From Runella limosa DSM 17973 (lineage in GTDB: Bacteria > Bacteroidota > Bacteroidia > Cytophagales > Spirosomataceae), in assembly GCF_000482465.1 (NCBI RefSeq), contig NZ_AXVJ01000043.1:91070-155069 (forward strand): a stretch of DNA of 64,000 nt, given 5' to 3'. Made by a program: the position numbers and the translations under genes. Numbering within the stretch: position 1 is the first letter of the stretch; the number at the start of each line of letters is the position of its first letter. This document shows, piece after piece, positions 1-6,551 of the stretch. The notes beneath the pieces were generated by a model. That model was not told the origin of the DNA and made no database searches. It worked only from the letters and a program-made list of their open reading frames with translations.

Positions 1-1
1 A

Positions 2-1270
2 GGCAGCGAATGGAGCGGCGATGTCAGTTATCAGCGGTTTGGGTCGGAAGGAATGCGAAACTTTCAGAGCATCCATGACGACAAAACCCAGATTTTTAAC
101 AATATTTTCTTTACCCCCGCCACTATTTTCACCTTTAAAACGGATTATCGACTCCCTATCTCTAAAAAGACCACGGTGGAAACGGGGTTAAAAACTGGTT
201 TTGTCCAAAATACCAACGAAGCTGACGTGGAAAATAAGCTAGAGCAAAGTTTTGTGATAGACCCCACCAAAAGCAACCATTTTGTTTATAACGAAAACAT
301 CAACGCCGCTTACTTGAGCCTGCGCCATACCCTCAGCCCTAAAGCAAGTTTCCAACTAGGACTACGTGCCGAAAACACCAATATTGAAGGTAATCTGCTG
401 CCCAATATCGCTACGACGGGCGAGCGGTTTTCGCAGCATTTTACGAATCTCTTCCCTACCTTCTTTTTTCGACGGACGTTGGACAGTTTGGGAAAACATA
501 ACCTAAGTTTCAACTACGGCCGCCGCATCAATCGCCCTAGTTACCAACAGTTTAACCCTTTCCTAAACTACATCGACGACTATACCTTCACCAGCGGCAA
601 TCCTTCCTTGAAGCCTTTTTACCTGCACAATCTCCAGCTTCGTTACCAAAACAGCAGCGGCATTAGTGTAGGTCTAGCCGTGGATTTTGCGGATGGGTTG
701 AATGGTGATTTAAACATTCGGGAGGGTGATGTATTTGTGCGTAAACCGTTCAATTTGGGCAAGGGCTATCGGTTTGGAATTGTGAGTAACTACAACAAAA
801 AAATCAACAAGTATTGGACTACCAACGTGAGTTTTCAGGGGTTTCGGTTCAATATCCAAGGCACCGTCAATGGCGACCTAGCCGTGACCCGCTACGTCTC
901 GTTTCGCTTCAATACGAGCCAGCAGTTTAGTTTTGGCAAAGGGTGGTCGGCCGAATTGTACACCCAAATCTCAGCCCGAGACCAGGTATTTACTATGACT
1001 ATGAGTAGTTTTTATTCTATTTATGTGAGCGTCGGCAAGAAAATCTTGAAAGACAAAGGCAGTATTCGTTTGATGATAGAAGACCCGACTTTTGCCAACT
1101 ACCGCACCGAAACCATGACCAATTACCAAAATACGACCCAATACCATCAAAGTAAAAGCGATACTCGCCGCATTGGACTGAATTTTAGCTATCGTTTTGG
1201 CAACGAAAAGTACACCCGTCGCCGCCAAACCGAAGACTCCGCCGAAGAAGAACGCCGAAGAGTCCAGTAG
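2..1270 (+). CDS. Outer-membrane beta-barrel receptor, C-terminal part (5' partial)
   Basis: The reading frame is open from the window edge, so the gene begins upstream; the internal ATG at 53 is not a credible start. The visible ~420 residues are rich in alternating aromatic and polar beta strands. They contain a stretch typical of the barrel of outer-membrane beta-barrel family receptors related to TonB-dependent receptors (RRINRPSYQQFNPF, then SGNPSLKP, near residues 160-185 of the visible part). The protein ends in a charged tail (RRRQTEDSAEEERRRVQ), unlike a classic C-terminal aromatic barrel signal. It would sit in the outer membrane; the ligand cannot be told because the plug domain is off the window. 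Confident in barrel class, not in substrate. Confidence 0.8.
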   Translation, partial: GSEWSGDVSYQRFGSEGMRNFQSIHDDKTQIFNNIFFTPATIFTFKTDYRLPISKKTTVETGLKTGFVQNTNEADVENKLEQSFVIDPTKSNHFVYNENINAAYLSLRHTLSPKASFQLGLRAENTNIEGNLLPNIATTGERFSQHFTNLFPTFFFRRTLDSLGKHNLSFNYGRRINRPSYQQFNPFLNYIDDYTFTSGNPSLKPFYLHNLQLRYQNSSGISVGLAVDFADGLNGDLNIREGDVFVRKPFNLGKGYRFGIVSNYNKKINKYWTTNVSFQGFRFNIQGTVNGDLAVTRYVSFRFNTSQQFSFGKGWSAELYTQISARDQVFTMTMSSFYSIYVSVGKKILKDKGSIRLMIEDPTFANYRTETMTNYQNTTQYHQSKSDTRRIGLNFSYRFGNEKYTRRRQTEDSAEEERRRVQ

Positions 1271-1367
1271 AGAATTAAAAATTCTGTTCTTTGGGTATTG
1301 TTTACGAACTTTGCGGCTGTTATCTCTGTTGGTAGTCAACTTTATCTAAGAAAACAGTACTAAGCAA

Positions 1368-2513
1368 ATGACTTTTAAGTTGTTAAGCCGTTGGACTCAC
1401 ATTGGGTTGCTTTTTTTCGTCACCACCTCGTTTGCCCAGCAAGCCCCCATCGACGTCACCGAACAAACCATCAAACTTGGCCCCATGCAGGAGCAAGAGT
1501 TACAGTTTGGGTTTGCGGCGGGCGATAAAATTTTATTTCAGTTCAAAGAAATCAACGACAAAGAACTCAAAGAAATTGAGGTCATTGAATACCCCAACAC
1601 GCCAAAGTTCTCGGACTACAAAACTACCCAAATAGACACCAAAACCATTCAGGTGGTGAAGCAGGGCGTGTATTTATTTAAGTTTAAAAACGGGGCCATT
1701 TTGGGGCGTATTTGTAAAATAAAAATCCAGCGAGTACCCGCGAGTGAAGTCACGATTAACTTCAACACAGCGGTGTCGTGGGAAGATAAACAAGAAACGA
1801 CCTACAATACCTACACCAAAGAGGTATTGGCAGGTTACGACACCACTTACACCCGCAAAACCCAAAAAGTGGTGGTAAAATCGGAACAGCGGGAGGAATT
1901 GGTTTTTGACAAACCACAGCGGGTACATTCGTCGGCCAACACCAACGGCAACAAGGCATCGCTGTCGTTTACCCTTCCCAAAAACGTCATTACCCCTTAC
2001 AAAACGACCAAAGTGGTATCGTGGGCGTACTGGGTAGGTGTGGGCAATGAAGCGAACGAAGCGTGGAAGCAAAATTCAAAAATCATCGTAAGTATCGCCA
2101 AAGGGGCAGCGGCGTATTTTACCACACCGCTCGGGGCGTTAGCAGCGGGGGTTGTGACCGATTTGGCCATTCCTAAAATGGGGGAAGACGTATATTATGC
2201 CATCGCCGACAAAACCAACCGTGACTTGTTTATAGCGGGCCAGCCCAACCGAGTCATTGATCAAGGGAAGGGTGTTGCAGGTTTTAGGAAATTTTCTGAC
2301 CCTGCCCTGTGCCAAGGTGCGTACTATATTTTACTTTCCAACGACAACCTAGTTCAGGGCGTAGATGCGTCGGTAAAAGTGATTGCCATCGTAGAAACCA
2401 CCACCTACGAAGACAAAGTCATCACCGAAACAAACCTCACGCCTCGCTACGAAAAAAAGACATTCTCCGAGCCTGTGATTAAAACAGTGCGAATGCCTGT
2501 AACGGGGAAATGA
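1368..2513 (+). CDS. Secreted protein of unknown function
   Basis: 381 residues. An N-terminal hydrophobic segment (GLLFFVTTSFAQQ) looks like a Sec signal peptide cleaved after FAQ, so the product is probably periplasmic or exported. The remainder is mostly beta-rich, with a charged Lys/Glu/Thr-rich middle and one hydrophobic Ala/Gly segment near residues 245-270 (AAAYFTTPLGALAAGVV). I do not recognise the family. It lies about 100 bp after the receptor gene on the same strand, so they may be co-transcribed, but no motif ties their functions. The ATG start is supported by the signal peptide directly after it. Confidence 0.75.
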   Translation: MTFKLLSRWTHIGLLFFVTTSFAQQAPIDVTEQTIKLGPMQEQELQFGFAAGDKILFQFKEINDKELKEIEVIEYPNTPKFSDYKTTQIDTKTIQVVKQGVYLFKFKNGAILGRICKIKIQRVPASEVTINFNTAVSWEDKQETTYNTYTKEVLAGYDTTYTRKTQKVVVKSEQREELVFDKPQRVHSSANTNGNKASLSFTLPKNVITPYKTTKVVSWAYWVGVGNEANEAWKQNSKIIVSIAKGAAAYFTTPLGALAAGVVTDLAIPKMGEDVYYAIADKTNRDLFIAGQPNRVIDQGKGVAGFRKFSDPALCQGAYYILLSNDNLVQGVDASVKVIAIVETTTYEDKVITETNLTPRYEKKTFSEPVIKTVRMPVTGK

Positions 2514-2535
2514 TGGAAGGATAGAAAAATACTCT

Positions 2536-2543
2536 TATCTTTG
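2536..2543 (+). promoter_or_regulatory. Putative -7 box of the tyrS leader promoter
   Basis: TATCTTTG matches the Bacteroidota -7 consensus TAnnTTTG exactly. It ends 8 bases before the ATG of the leader peptide at 2552, so the transcript would have only a few untranslated bases. No clear TTG at -33 is visible. Confidence 0.5.
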
Positions 2544-2551
2544 CAGTCACA

Positions 2552-2659
2552 ATGAAGCACCTGAACAACATACTACGTCTTCCATTTTTTAGCACTTATT
2601 ATCGTACAATATTTGCTCGGGAAGGCTATGTTCATACTTCAACACCGCAACTATTGTAA
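2552..2659 (+). CDS. Candidate tyrosine leader peptide of tyrS (35 aa)
   Basis: A 35-codon ORF begins right after a TAnnTTTG promoter box and ends 24 bases before an intrinsic terminator that precedes tyrS. It encodes adjacent Tyr codons at residues 16-17 (TAT TAT, 2597-2602), two adjacent Phe codons at 12-13, and another Tyr at 26. This is the layout of a ribosome-mediated attenuation leader: scarce charged tRNA-Tyr would stall the ribosome at 2597-2602. That would leave 2613-2621 free to pair with the 5' arm of the terminator (2688-2696). Placement and codons are seen directly; the regulatory role is inference. The peptide is unusually long after the control codons, and conservation has not been tested. 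Confidence 0.6.
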   Translation: MKHLNNILRLPFFSTYYRTIFAREGYVHTSTPQLL

Positions 2660-2696
2660 GTAACTGGTACACAACATAACCTCAAAGCCCGGGCAG
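2613..2696 (+). promoter_or_regulatory. Possible antiterminator pairing for tyrS
   Basis: Bases 2613-2621 (TTGCTCGGG) can pair with 2688-2696 (CCCGGGCAG) over 9 base pairs including two G-U wobbles. The second segment is most of the 5' arm of the downstream terminator, so the two structures exclude each other. The first arm starts 11 bases after the tandem Tyr codons, just outside the likely footprint of a ribosome stalled there. The pairing was found by eye; no energy was computed. Confidence 0.45.
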
Positions 2697-2718
2697 CAAT
2701 GTCCGGGCTTTTTTTATT
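2684..2718 (+). terminator. Attenuator-type intrinsic terminator before tyrS
   Basis: AAAGCCCGGGCA (2684-2695) pairs with TGTCCGGGCTTT (2700-2711), one G-U wobble, around a GCAA tetraloop. A run of T follows to 2715. It lies between the leader peptide and the tyrS start, so it would stop transcription before tyrS unless disrupted. The ATG at 2699-2701 lies in the loop and arm of this hairpin and is therefore a poor tyrS start. Confidence 0.75.
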
Positions 2719-2728
2719 TTCAAAAACA

Positions 2729-3934
2729 ATGGAAACAATCAAACACCTCCAAGAAAACGTTGAAATTACCCTCCCCGAAAATGGGCTGGAGGAAAAACTA
2801 GCTCATACTCAACGACAAAACCGTAAACTCATCATCAAACTAGGATTTGATCCCACTGCACCCGATTTGCACCTAGGCCATGCCGTCGTACTCAAGAAAA
2901 TAAAACAATTTCAAGAGCTTGAGCACAAGATTGTAATCGTTGTCGGAAGTTTTACAGCTCAAATCGGTGATCCTACTGGCAAAAATAAAAGTCGAAAGCC
3001 CTTGAATGCCGCTGAAGTCCAGCACAATGCCCAAACATACATTAATCAACTTTCCAAAGTAATTGATGTCTCTCAAGCACAAATTGTATTCAACTCCAAT
3101 TGGCTTGACCAATTGCCATTCTCCGCAATCATTCAATTGTTGTCAAAAGTCACGGTAGCTCAATTATTACAACGTAACGATTTTAACAAACGGCTCAAAG
3201 AAAATACGCCCATCGCCATACACGAGCTAGTCTATCCTATTTTGCAGGGTTTTGACTCGGTTCAAATCAACTGCGACATCGAAATGGGTGGCACTGACCA
3301 ACTTTTCAACTGCGCCATGGGGCGACACCTAATGGAAGCGCATGATCTTTCTCCCCAAATTGTTATGTGTATGCCTTTGTTAAAAGGGTTGGACGGAAAA
3401 GAAAAGATGAGTAAATCTCTAAATAATACTATAGGGTTGACAGATACTCCCAATGACATGTTTGGCAAAACAATGTCGATTCCTGATGACCTCATTCTTG
3501 AATTTTTGGAGCTCACAACCGATTTCTCTTCTACCCAAAAAAAGGAATTCAAAAGCTGTTTGGAGAAGGGAGAAAACCCTATGAATCTCAAAAAAGTGAT
3601 TGCTAAAAACATTATTACCCAATATCATTCTGCCGAAGAAGCCGAACAAGCAGAATCATTTTTTAAGAACCAATTTCAAAGCCAACGATTTGAGGACAAA
3701 AGTTTTGTTTCCGTCAATATTTCTTCATTACAAACAGAGGGGGAAACACTTTCTTTACTCCAACTTTGTCATCAACTCAGAGGAAAAGTAACAAAGTCAG
3801 AAATCAGACGCTTAATTGAAAGTGGAGCAGTCCGCATTAATAATATCAAAACCACTGATCCTTACCTCTTACTTTTCCCTACAAACCACACAAAAATTCA
3901 AATTGGTAAACGTGACTGCTACGAGCTAGTATAG
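2729..3934 (+). CDS. tyrS: Tyrosyl-tRNA synthetase
   Basis: Charges tRNA-Tyr with tyrosine in the cytoplasm. Class I signatures are present: HLGH (the HIGH motif) near residue 48 and KMSKS near residue 226, with the tyrosine-pocket stretch GGTDQLFN between them. A C-terminal S4-like RNA-binding segment (LRGKVTKSEIRRLIESGAVRINN region) ends the protein. At 401 residues it resembles the TyrZ-like branch, an inference from motif spacing. I chose the ATG at 2729 because the upstream in-frame ATG at 2699 is inside the terminator hairpin. The gene is visibly more AT-rich than its neighbours, so transfer is possible. Expression is probably controlled by the leader and attenuator just upstream. Confidence 0.93.
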   Translation: METIKHLQENVEITLPENGLEEKLAHTQRQNRKLIIKLGFDPTAPDLHLGHAVVLKKIKQFQELEHKIVIVVGSFTAQIGDPTGKNKSRKPLNAAEVQHNAQTYINQLSKVIDVSQAQIVFNSNWLDQLPFSAIIQLLSKVTVAQLLQRNDFNKRLKENTPIAIHELVYPILQGFDSVQINCDIEMGGTDQLFNCAMGRHLMEAHDLSPQIVMCMPLLKGLDGKEKMSKSLNNTIGLTDTPNDMFGKTMSIPDDLILEFLELTTDFSSTQKKEFKSCLEKGENPMNLKKVIAKNIITQYHSAEEAEQAESFFKNQFQSQRFEDKSFVSVNISSLQTEGETLSLLQLCHQLRGKVTKSEIRRLIESGAVRINNIKTTDPYLLLFPTNHTKIQIGKRDCYELV

Positions 3935-4023
3935 AATATTTTTTCGATTGCCAGAGGTAAAATCACCTCTGGTAACCTATTTTGCAAACTTTTCCATTTC
4001 TTCGATAATTTTTACAACAGCCC

Positions 4024-4734
4024 ATGAAAGACCTCATCTTACAAGCCTACGAGCAGCTGGCTTTCAAATACAGCGAACTCATTGAATACAAACCTCATAA
4101 CGCACACTATGACCGCCCTAATACGCTTAGTTTACTGCCTGATGTAGCAGGGAAGAAAATTTTAGATGCCGCTTGTGGGCCAGGCAAATACGCCCAAATC
4201 TTACTATCGCAAGGAGCGCAGGTAACAGGCTTTGACCTAAGCCCCACGATGGTTTCATTGGCCAAAGAGCGAAACCCTGAGCACCAAAACAACTTCTACG
4301 TTCATGACCTTTCCGCCCCGTTCGAACAACACTCGGATAGTACCTTCGACTTGGTGCTGTGCGCCCTCGCCCTACATTACCTACCCGACTGGACATTGAC
4401 AATACAGGAGTTTTGTCGGGTTTTAAAACCTAACGGTACCCTCATCGTGTCGATGGAGCACCCGTTTTTTGAGTACAATTATTTCCAGTCAACGAAGTAT
4501 TTTGAGGTCGAACACGTCAAATGTGTTTGGAAAGGATTTGGCTCGCCCGTTGAAATCAACAGTTTCCGAAGGCCGCTGAGTGAGTGCATCGCTCCGCTCA
4601 CCGACAATGGTTTTTACATTGATAAACTCGTAGAACCTAAACCCACACCTGAATTTGAGGCCCTTGACCCCAAACACTTCAAGGAACTCAATGCCTTTCC
4701 TGCGTTTATGTGCATTCGGGCCGTAAAAAAATAG
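4024..4734 (+). CDS. Class I SAM-dependent methyltransferase
   Basis: 236 residues with a Rossmann-type methyltransferase core. Motif I (ILDAACGPGKYAQIL) near residue 45 binds S-adenosylmethionine; the acidic residue of motif II follows in VTGFDLSPTM, and motif IV is FDLVLCALALHYL. This is the layout of the Methyltransf_11 / UbiE-like group, which methylates small molecules. The substrate cannot be told. It follows tyrS by 89 bases on the same strand but has no evident functional link to it. Confidence 0.85.
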   Translation: MKDLILQAYEQLAFKYSELIEYKPHNAHYDRPNTLSLLPDVAGKKILDAACGPGKYAQILLSQGAQVTGFDLSPTMVSLAKERNPEHQNNFYVHDLSAPFEQHSDSTFDLVLCALALHYLPDWTLTIQEFCRVLKPNGTLIVSMEHPFFEYNYFQSTKYFEVEHVKCVWKGFGSPVEINSFRRPLSECIAPLTDNGFYIDKLVEPKPTPEFEALDPKHFKELNAFPAFMCIRAVKK

Positions 4735-4833
4735 CCCGCTGAAATTTGGGACAACTTTTAGATATTTGCAGTAAAATCAGATTCGCTACCATTTCCGCAC
4801 GTCGTAGCGCCCCCTTTAAGTAGTATTCCAAAG

Positions 4834-5457
4834 ATGGTCAAGTCAAAAATCAGAAGAGGCTATCGCATAGCCAAGTACATCGTGTACAAAGAAACGCTCG
4901 TCGATTCCGTTGAAAATTTCTGGTCGTTTACGGGTGCTTTTTTAGGCATTGGGCTAATCGCCTTTTTGCAAACTACTCTCTCCGAAGTTGACAATTTGTT
5001 TTTAATCGGTTCATTTGGGGCGTCTTCCGTATTGATTTTTGGAGCGATTCAAAGTCCGCTGGCTCAACCGCGAAACTTGGTCGGCGGGCACCTCATTTCA
5101 GCCGTTTTGGGAGTAACTATCTACCAAGTCTTTCCCAATATCATCTGGTTTACAGCCCCTTTGGCAGTGTCTTTGTCCATTTTGTGTATGCAAATCACCA
5201 AGACGTTGCACCCACCTGGAGGTGCGACGGCGTTGATTGCCGTCATAGGTTCAGAAAAAATCAAACACTTGGGCTATTGGTTTGTGCTTTCACCCGTTGC
5301 CACTGGCGTGTTTATTTTGCTGATTGTAGCACTTATTTTTAACAACCTTACCCCTAACCGCAAGTACCCCACCAACAGTCGTTTTTCGAGAACGTTCCAA
5401 TGGGCAACCCGTCCCACAAAAAGATTTCTAAAGCGAATGAAGAAAAAACACTATTAG
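4834..5457 (+). CDS. HPP family integral membrane protein
   Basis: 207 residues with about four or five hydrophobic segments (near residues 30-47, 53-72, 92-128 and 148-168). The conserved HPP family stretch is present as LHPPGGATALIAVIG, with the earlier FGASSVLIFGAIQSPLAQPRNLVGGH segment also typical. Members of this family have been linked to nitrite transport in plastids and cyanobacteria, but bacterial roles are mostly undefined, so I assign only the family. The tail is strongly basic and likely cytoplasmic. The stop codon is followed at once by the hairpin repeat block starting at 5461. Confidence 0.88.
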   Translation: MVKSKIRRGYRIAKYIVYKETLVDSVENFWSFTGAFLGIGLIAFLQTTLSEVDNLFLIGSFGASSVLIFGAIQSPLAQPRNLVGGHLISAVLGVTIYQVFPNIIWFTAPLAVSLSILCMQITKTLHPPGGATALIAVIGSEKIKHLGYWFVLSPVATGVFILLIVALIFNNLTPNRKYPTNSRFSRTFQWATRPTKRFLKRMKKKHY

Positions 5458-5460
5458 CGA

Positions 5461-5692
5461 GCTGGTTTTGAGAAACCAGCGGCACACTACCACGTGCTTG
5501 CGGTTTCTCAAAACCGCAAAAAGGGTTTCTTAAAACCCAATTCGATTGTAAATTTGTTACCAACAGGCTGGTTTTGAGAAACCAGCAACACACTGCCACG
5601 TGCTTGCGGTTTCTCAAAACCGCAAAAAGGGTTTCTTAAAACCCAATTCTTTAATCAATTTGTTACCAAAAAGCTGGTTTTGACAAACCAGC
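5461..5692. repeat. 106-bp tandem repeats built of three hairpins (2.2 copies)
   Basis: Units start at 5461, 5567 and 5673, an exact 106-base period; the third copy is cut after its first hairpin. Each full unit holds hairpin A (GCTGGTTT-TGAG-AAACCAGC), hairpin B (GCGGTTT-CTCA-AAACCGC) and hairpin C (GGGTTT-CTTA-AAACCC). B and C have the core of A in reverse orientation. The related block at 6333-6541 flanks the other side of the lipoprotein gene. Confidence 0.9.
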
Positions 5693-5727
5693 AACACACC
5701 GCTACAAAACCTCAAATTCAACACGTT

Positions 5728-6321
5728 ATGAAAACCTTTTTTCTTCTTTTAGTCGTGAGCCTTATGCTACAAAGTTGTTTTAGCAACTCCAACTCACCTG
5801 TCAATACACTAGGAGGCTGGTACACACTTACGTCTATTTCCTCCGACACTCCTGTAGATTTAAACAATGATGGAGTGCGCTCGGTTGATTTTTTGGGTGA
5901 ATTAACAGCCCGCTATTATGACCATACGCAACAGGCTACTATTCCTATGTTTGCTTCAACGGGTTCTGTATATAACGCCGAAATAAGACCACACGCCAGT
6001 AATCAAAATAAGACTCCAAGCATTGATTTTAACTTTCCGCATCAAGCCATTGATTCAACTTCTTTGTCGAACCGAAACTATTTTCTACACTGGTACCAAC
6101 CTGCTTTTGAAGGATTTACGTACGAAATACAAAAAGACCAGCAAATCAAACTCATTGATAAACTGACAATTAGCAACAAAAAAATCGGCACAGTTACGCA
6201 TTTAGAACGGATTAATGCTAACTCTTTTGAGTTGATGATGGACAAAAACGTCTTTGACTTTGTCGATAAGAAATGGAAAATAGTCCAATTAAAAGCAATC
6301 TATTTGCGCGCAGATTTCTAG
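5728..6321 (+). CDS. Small lipoprotein of unknown function
   Basis: 197 residues starting MKTFFLLLVVSLMLQSC, a lipoprotein signal peptide with a lipobox ending in Cys17, so the protein is probably membrane-anchored in the cell envelope. The mature part mentions no catalytic motif I recognise. It begins with a segment reading like a lipocalin-type or copper-resistance-type strand (LGGWYTLTSISSDTP), but this is not enough for a family call. The upstream in-frame start at 5680 is within the repeat block and is rejected. The gene sits between two blocks of the same hairpin repeat, which is unusual and may mark it as an inserted unit. Confidence 0.7.
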   Translation: MKTFFLLLVVSLMLQSCFSNSNSPVNTLGGWYTLTSISSDTPVDLNNDGVRSVDFLGELTARYYDHTQQATIPMFASTGSVYNAEIRPHASNQNKTPSIDFNFPHQAIDSTSLSNRNYFLHWYQPAFEGFTYEIQKDQQIKLIDKLTISNKKIGTVTHLERINANSFELMMDKNVFDFVDKKWKIVQLKAIYLRADF

Positions 6322-6332
6322 GTATTGTAATG

Positions 6333-6541
6333 CACTGGTTTTGAGAAACCAGCGGCACGGCATGTGCCTGAGGTTTCTCAAAACCGAAGTAAGGGTTTCT
6401 CAAAACCCAATACCGCACCAACTTCGCTACCAATACGCTGGTTTTGAGAAACCAGCGACACAGCCACACTACCAACAAGCTTGATTTTGAGAAACCAGCG
6501 ACACGCACTGTGCCTGAAGTTTCTCAAAACCGAAGTAAGGA
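6333..6541. repeat. Second block of TGAG-loop hairpin repeats
   Basis: Related to the 5461-5692 block: CTGGTTT-TGAG-AAACCAG at 6335-6352, GGTTT-CTCA-AAACC at 6372-6385, GGGTTT-CTCA-AAACCC at 6393-6408, another A-type hairpin at 6438-6457, an imperfect one around 6482-6498 and a B-type one at 6518-6531. It lies between the convergent ends of the lipoprotein gene and thrA and could also act as a terminator region. Confidence 0.85.
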
Positions 6542-6551
6542 AGATGTACGG

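Noticed and set aside
2699..2728. N-terminal extension of TyrRS from the ATG at 2699
   Set aside because: The codon lies in the loop and arm of the terminator hairpin, and the added residues do not match TyrRS; ATG 2729 is used.
5461..5692. CRISPR array
   Set aside because: Only 2.2 copies of a 106-base unit with internal hairpins, near-identical spacing sequence, and no cas genes nearby.
5680..5727. Upstream start of the 5.7-kb lipoprotein gene
   Set aside because: It lies within the hairpin repeat; the signal peptide begins at 5728.
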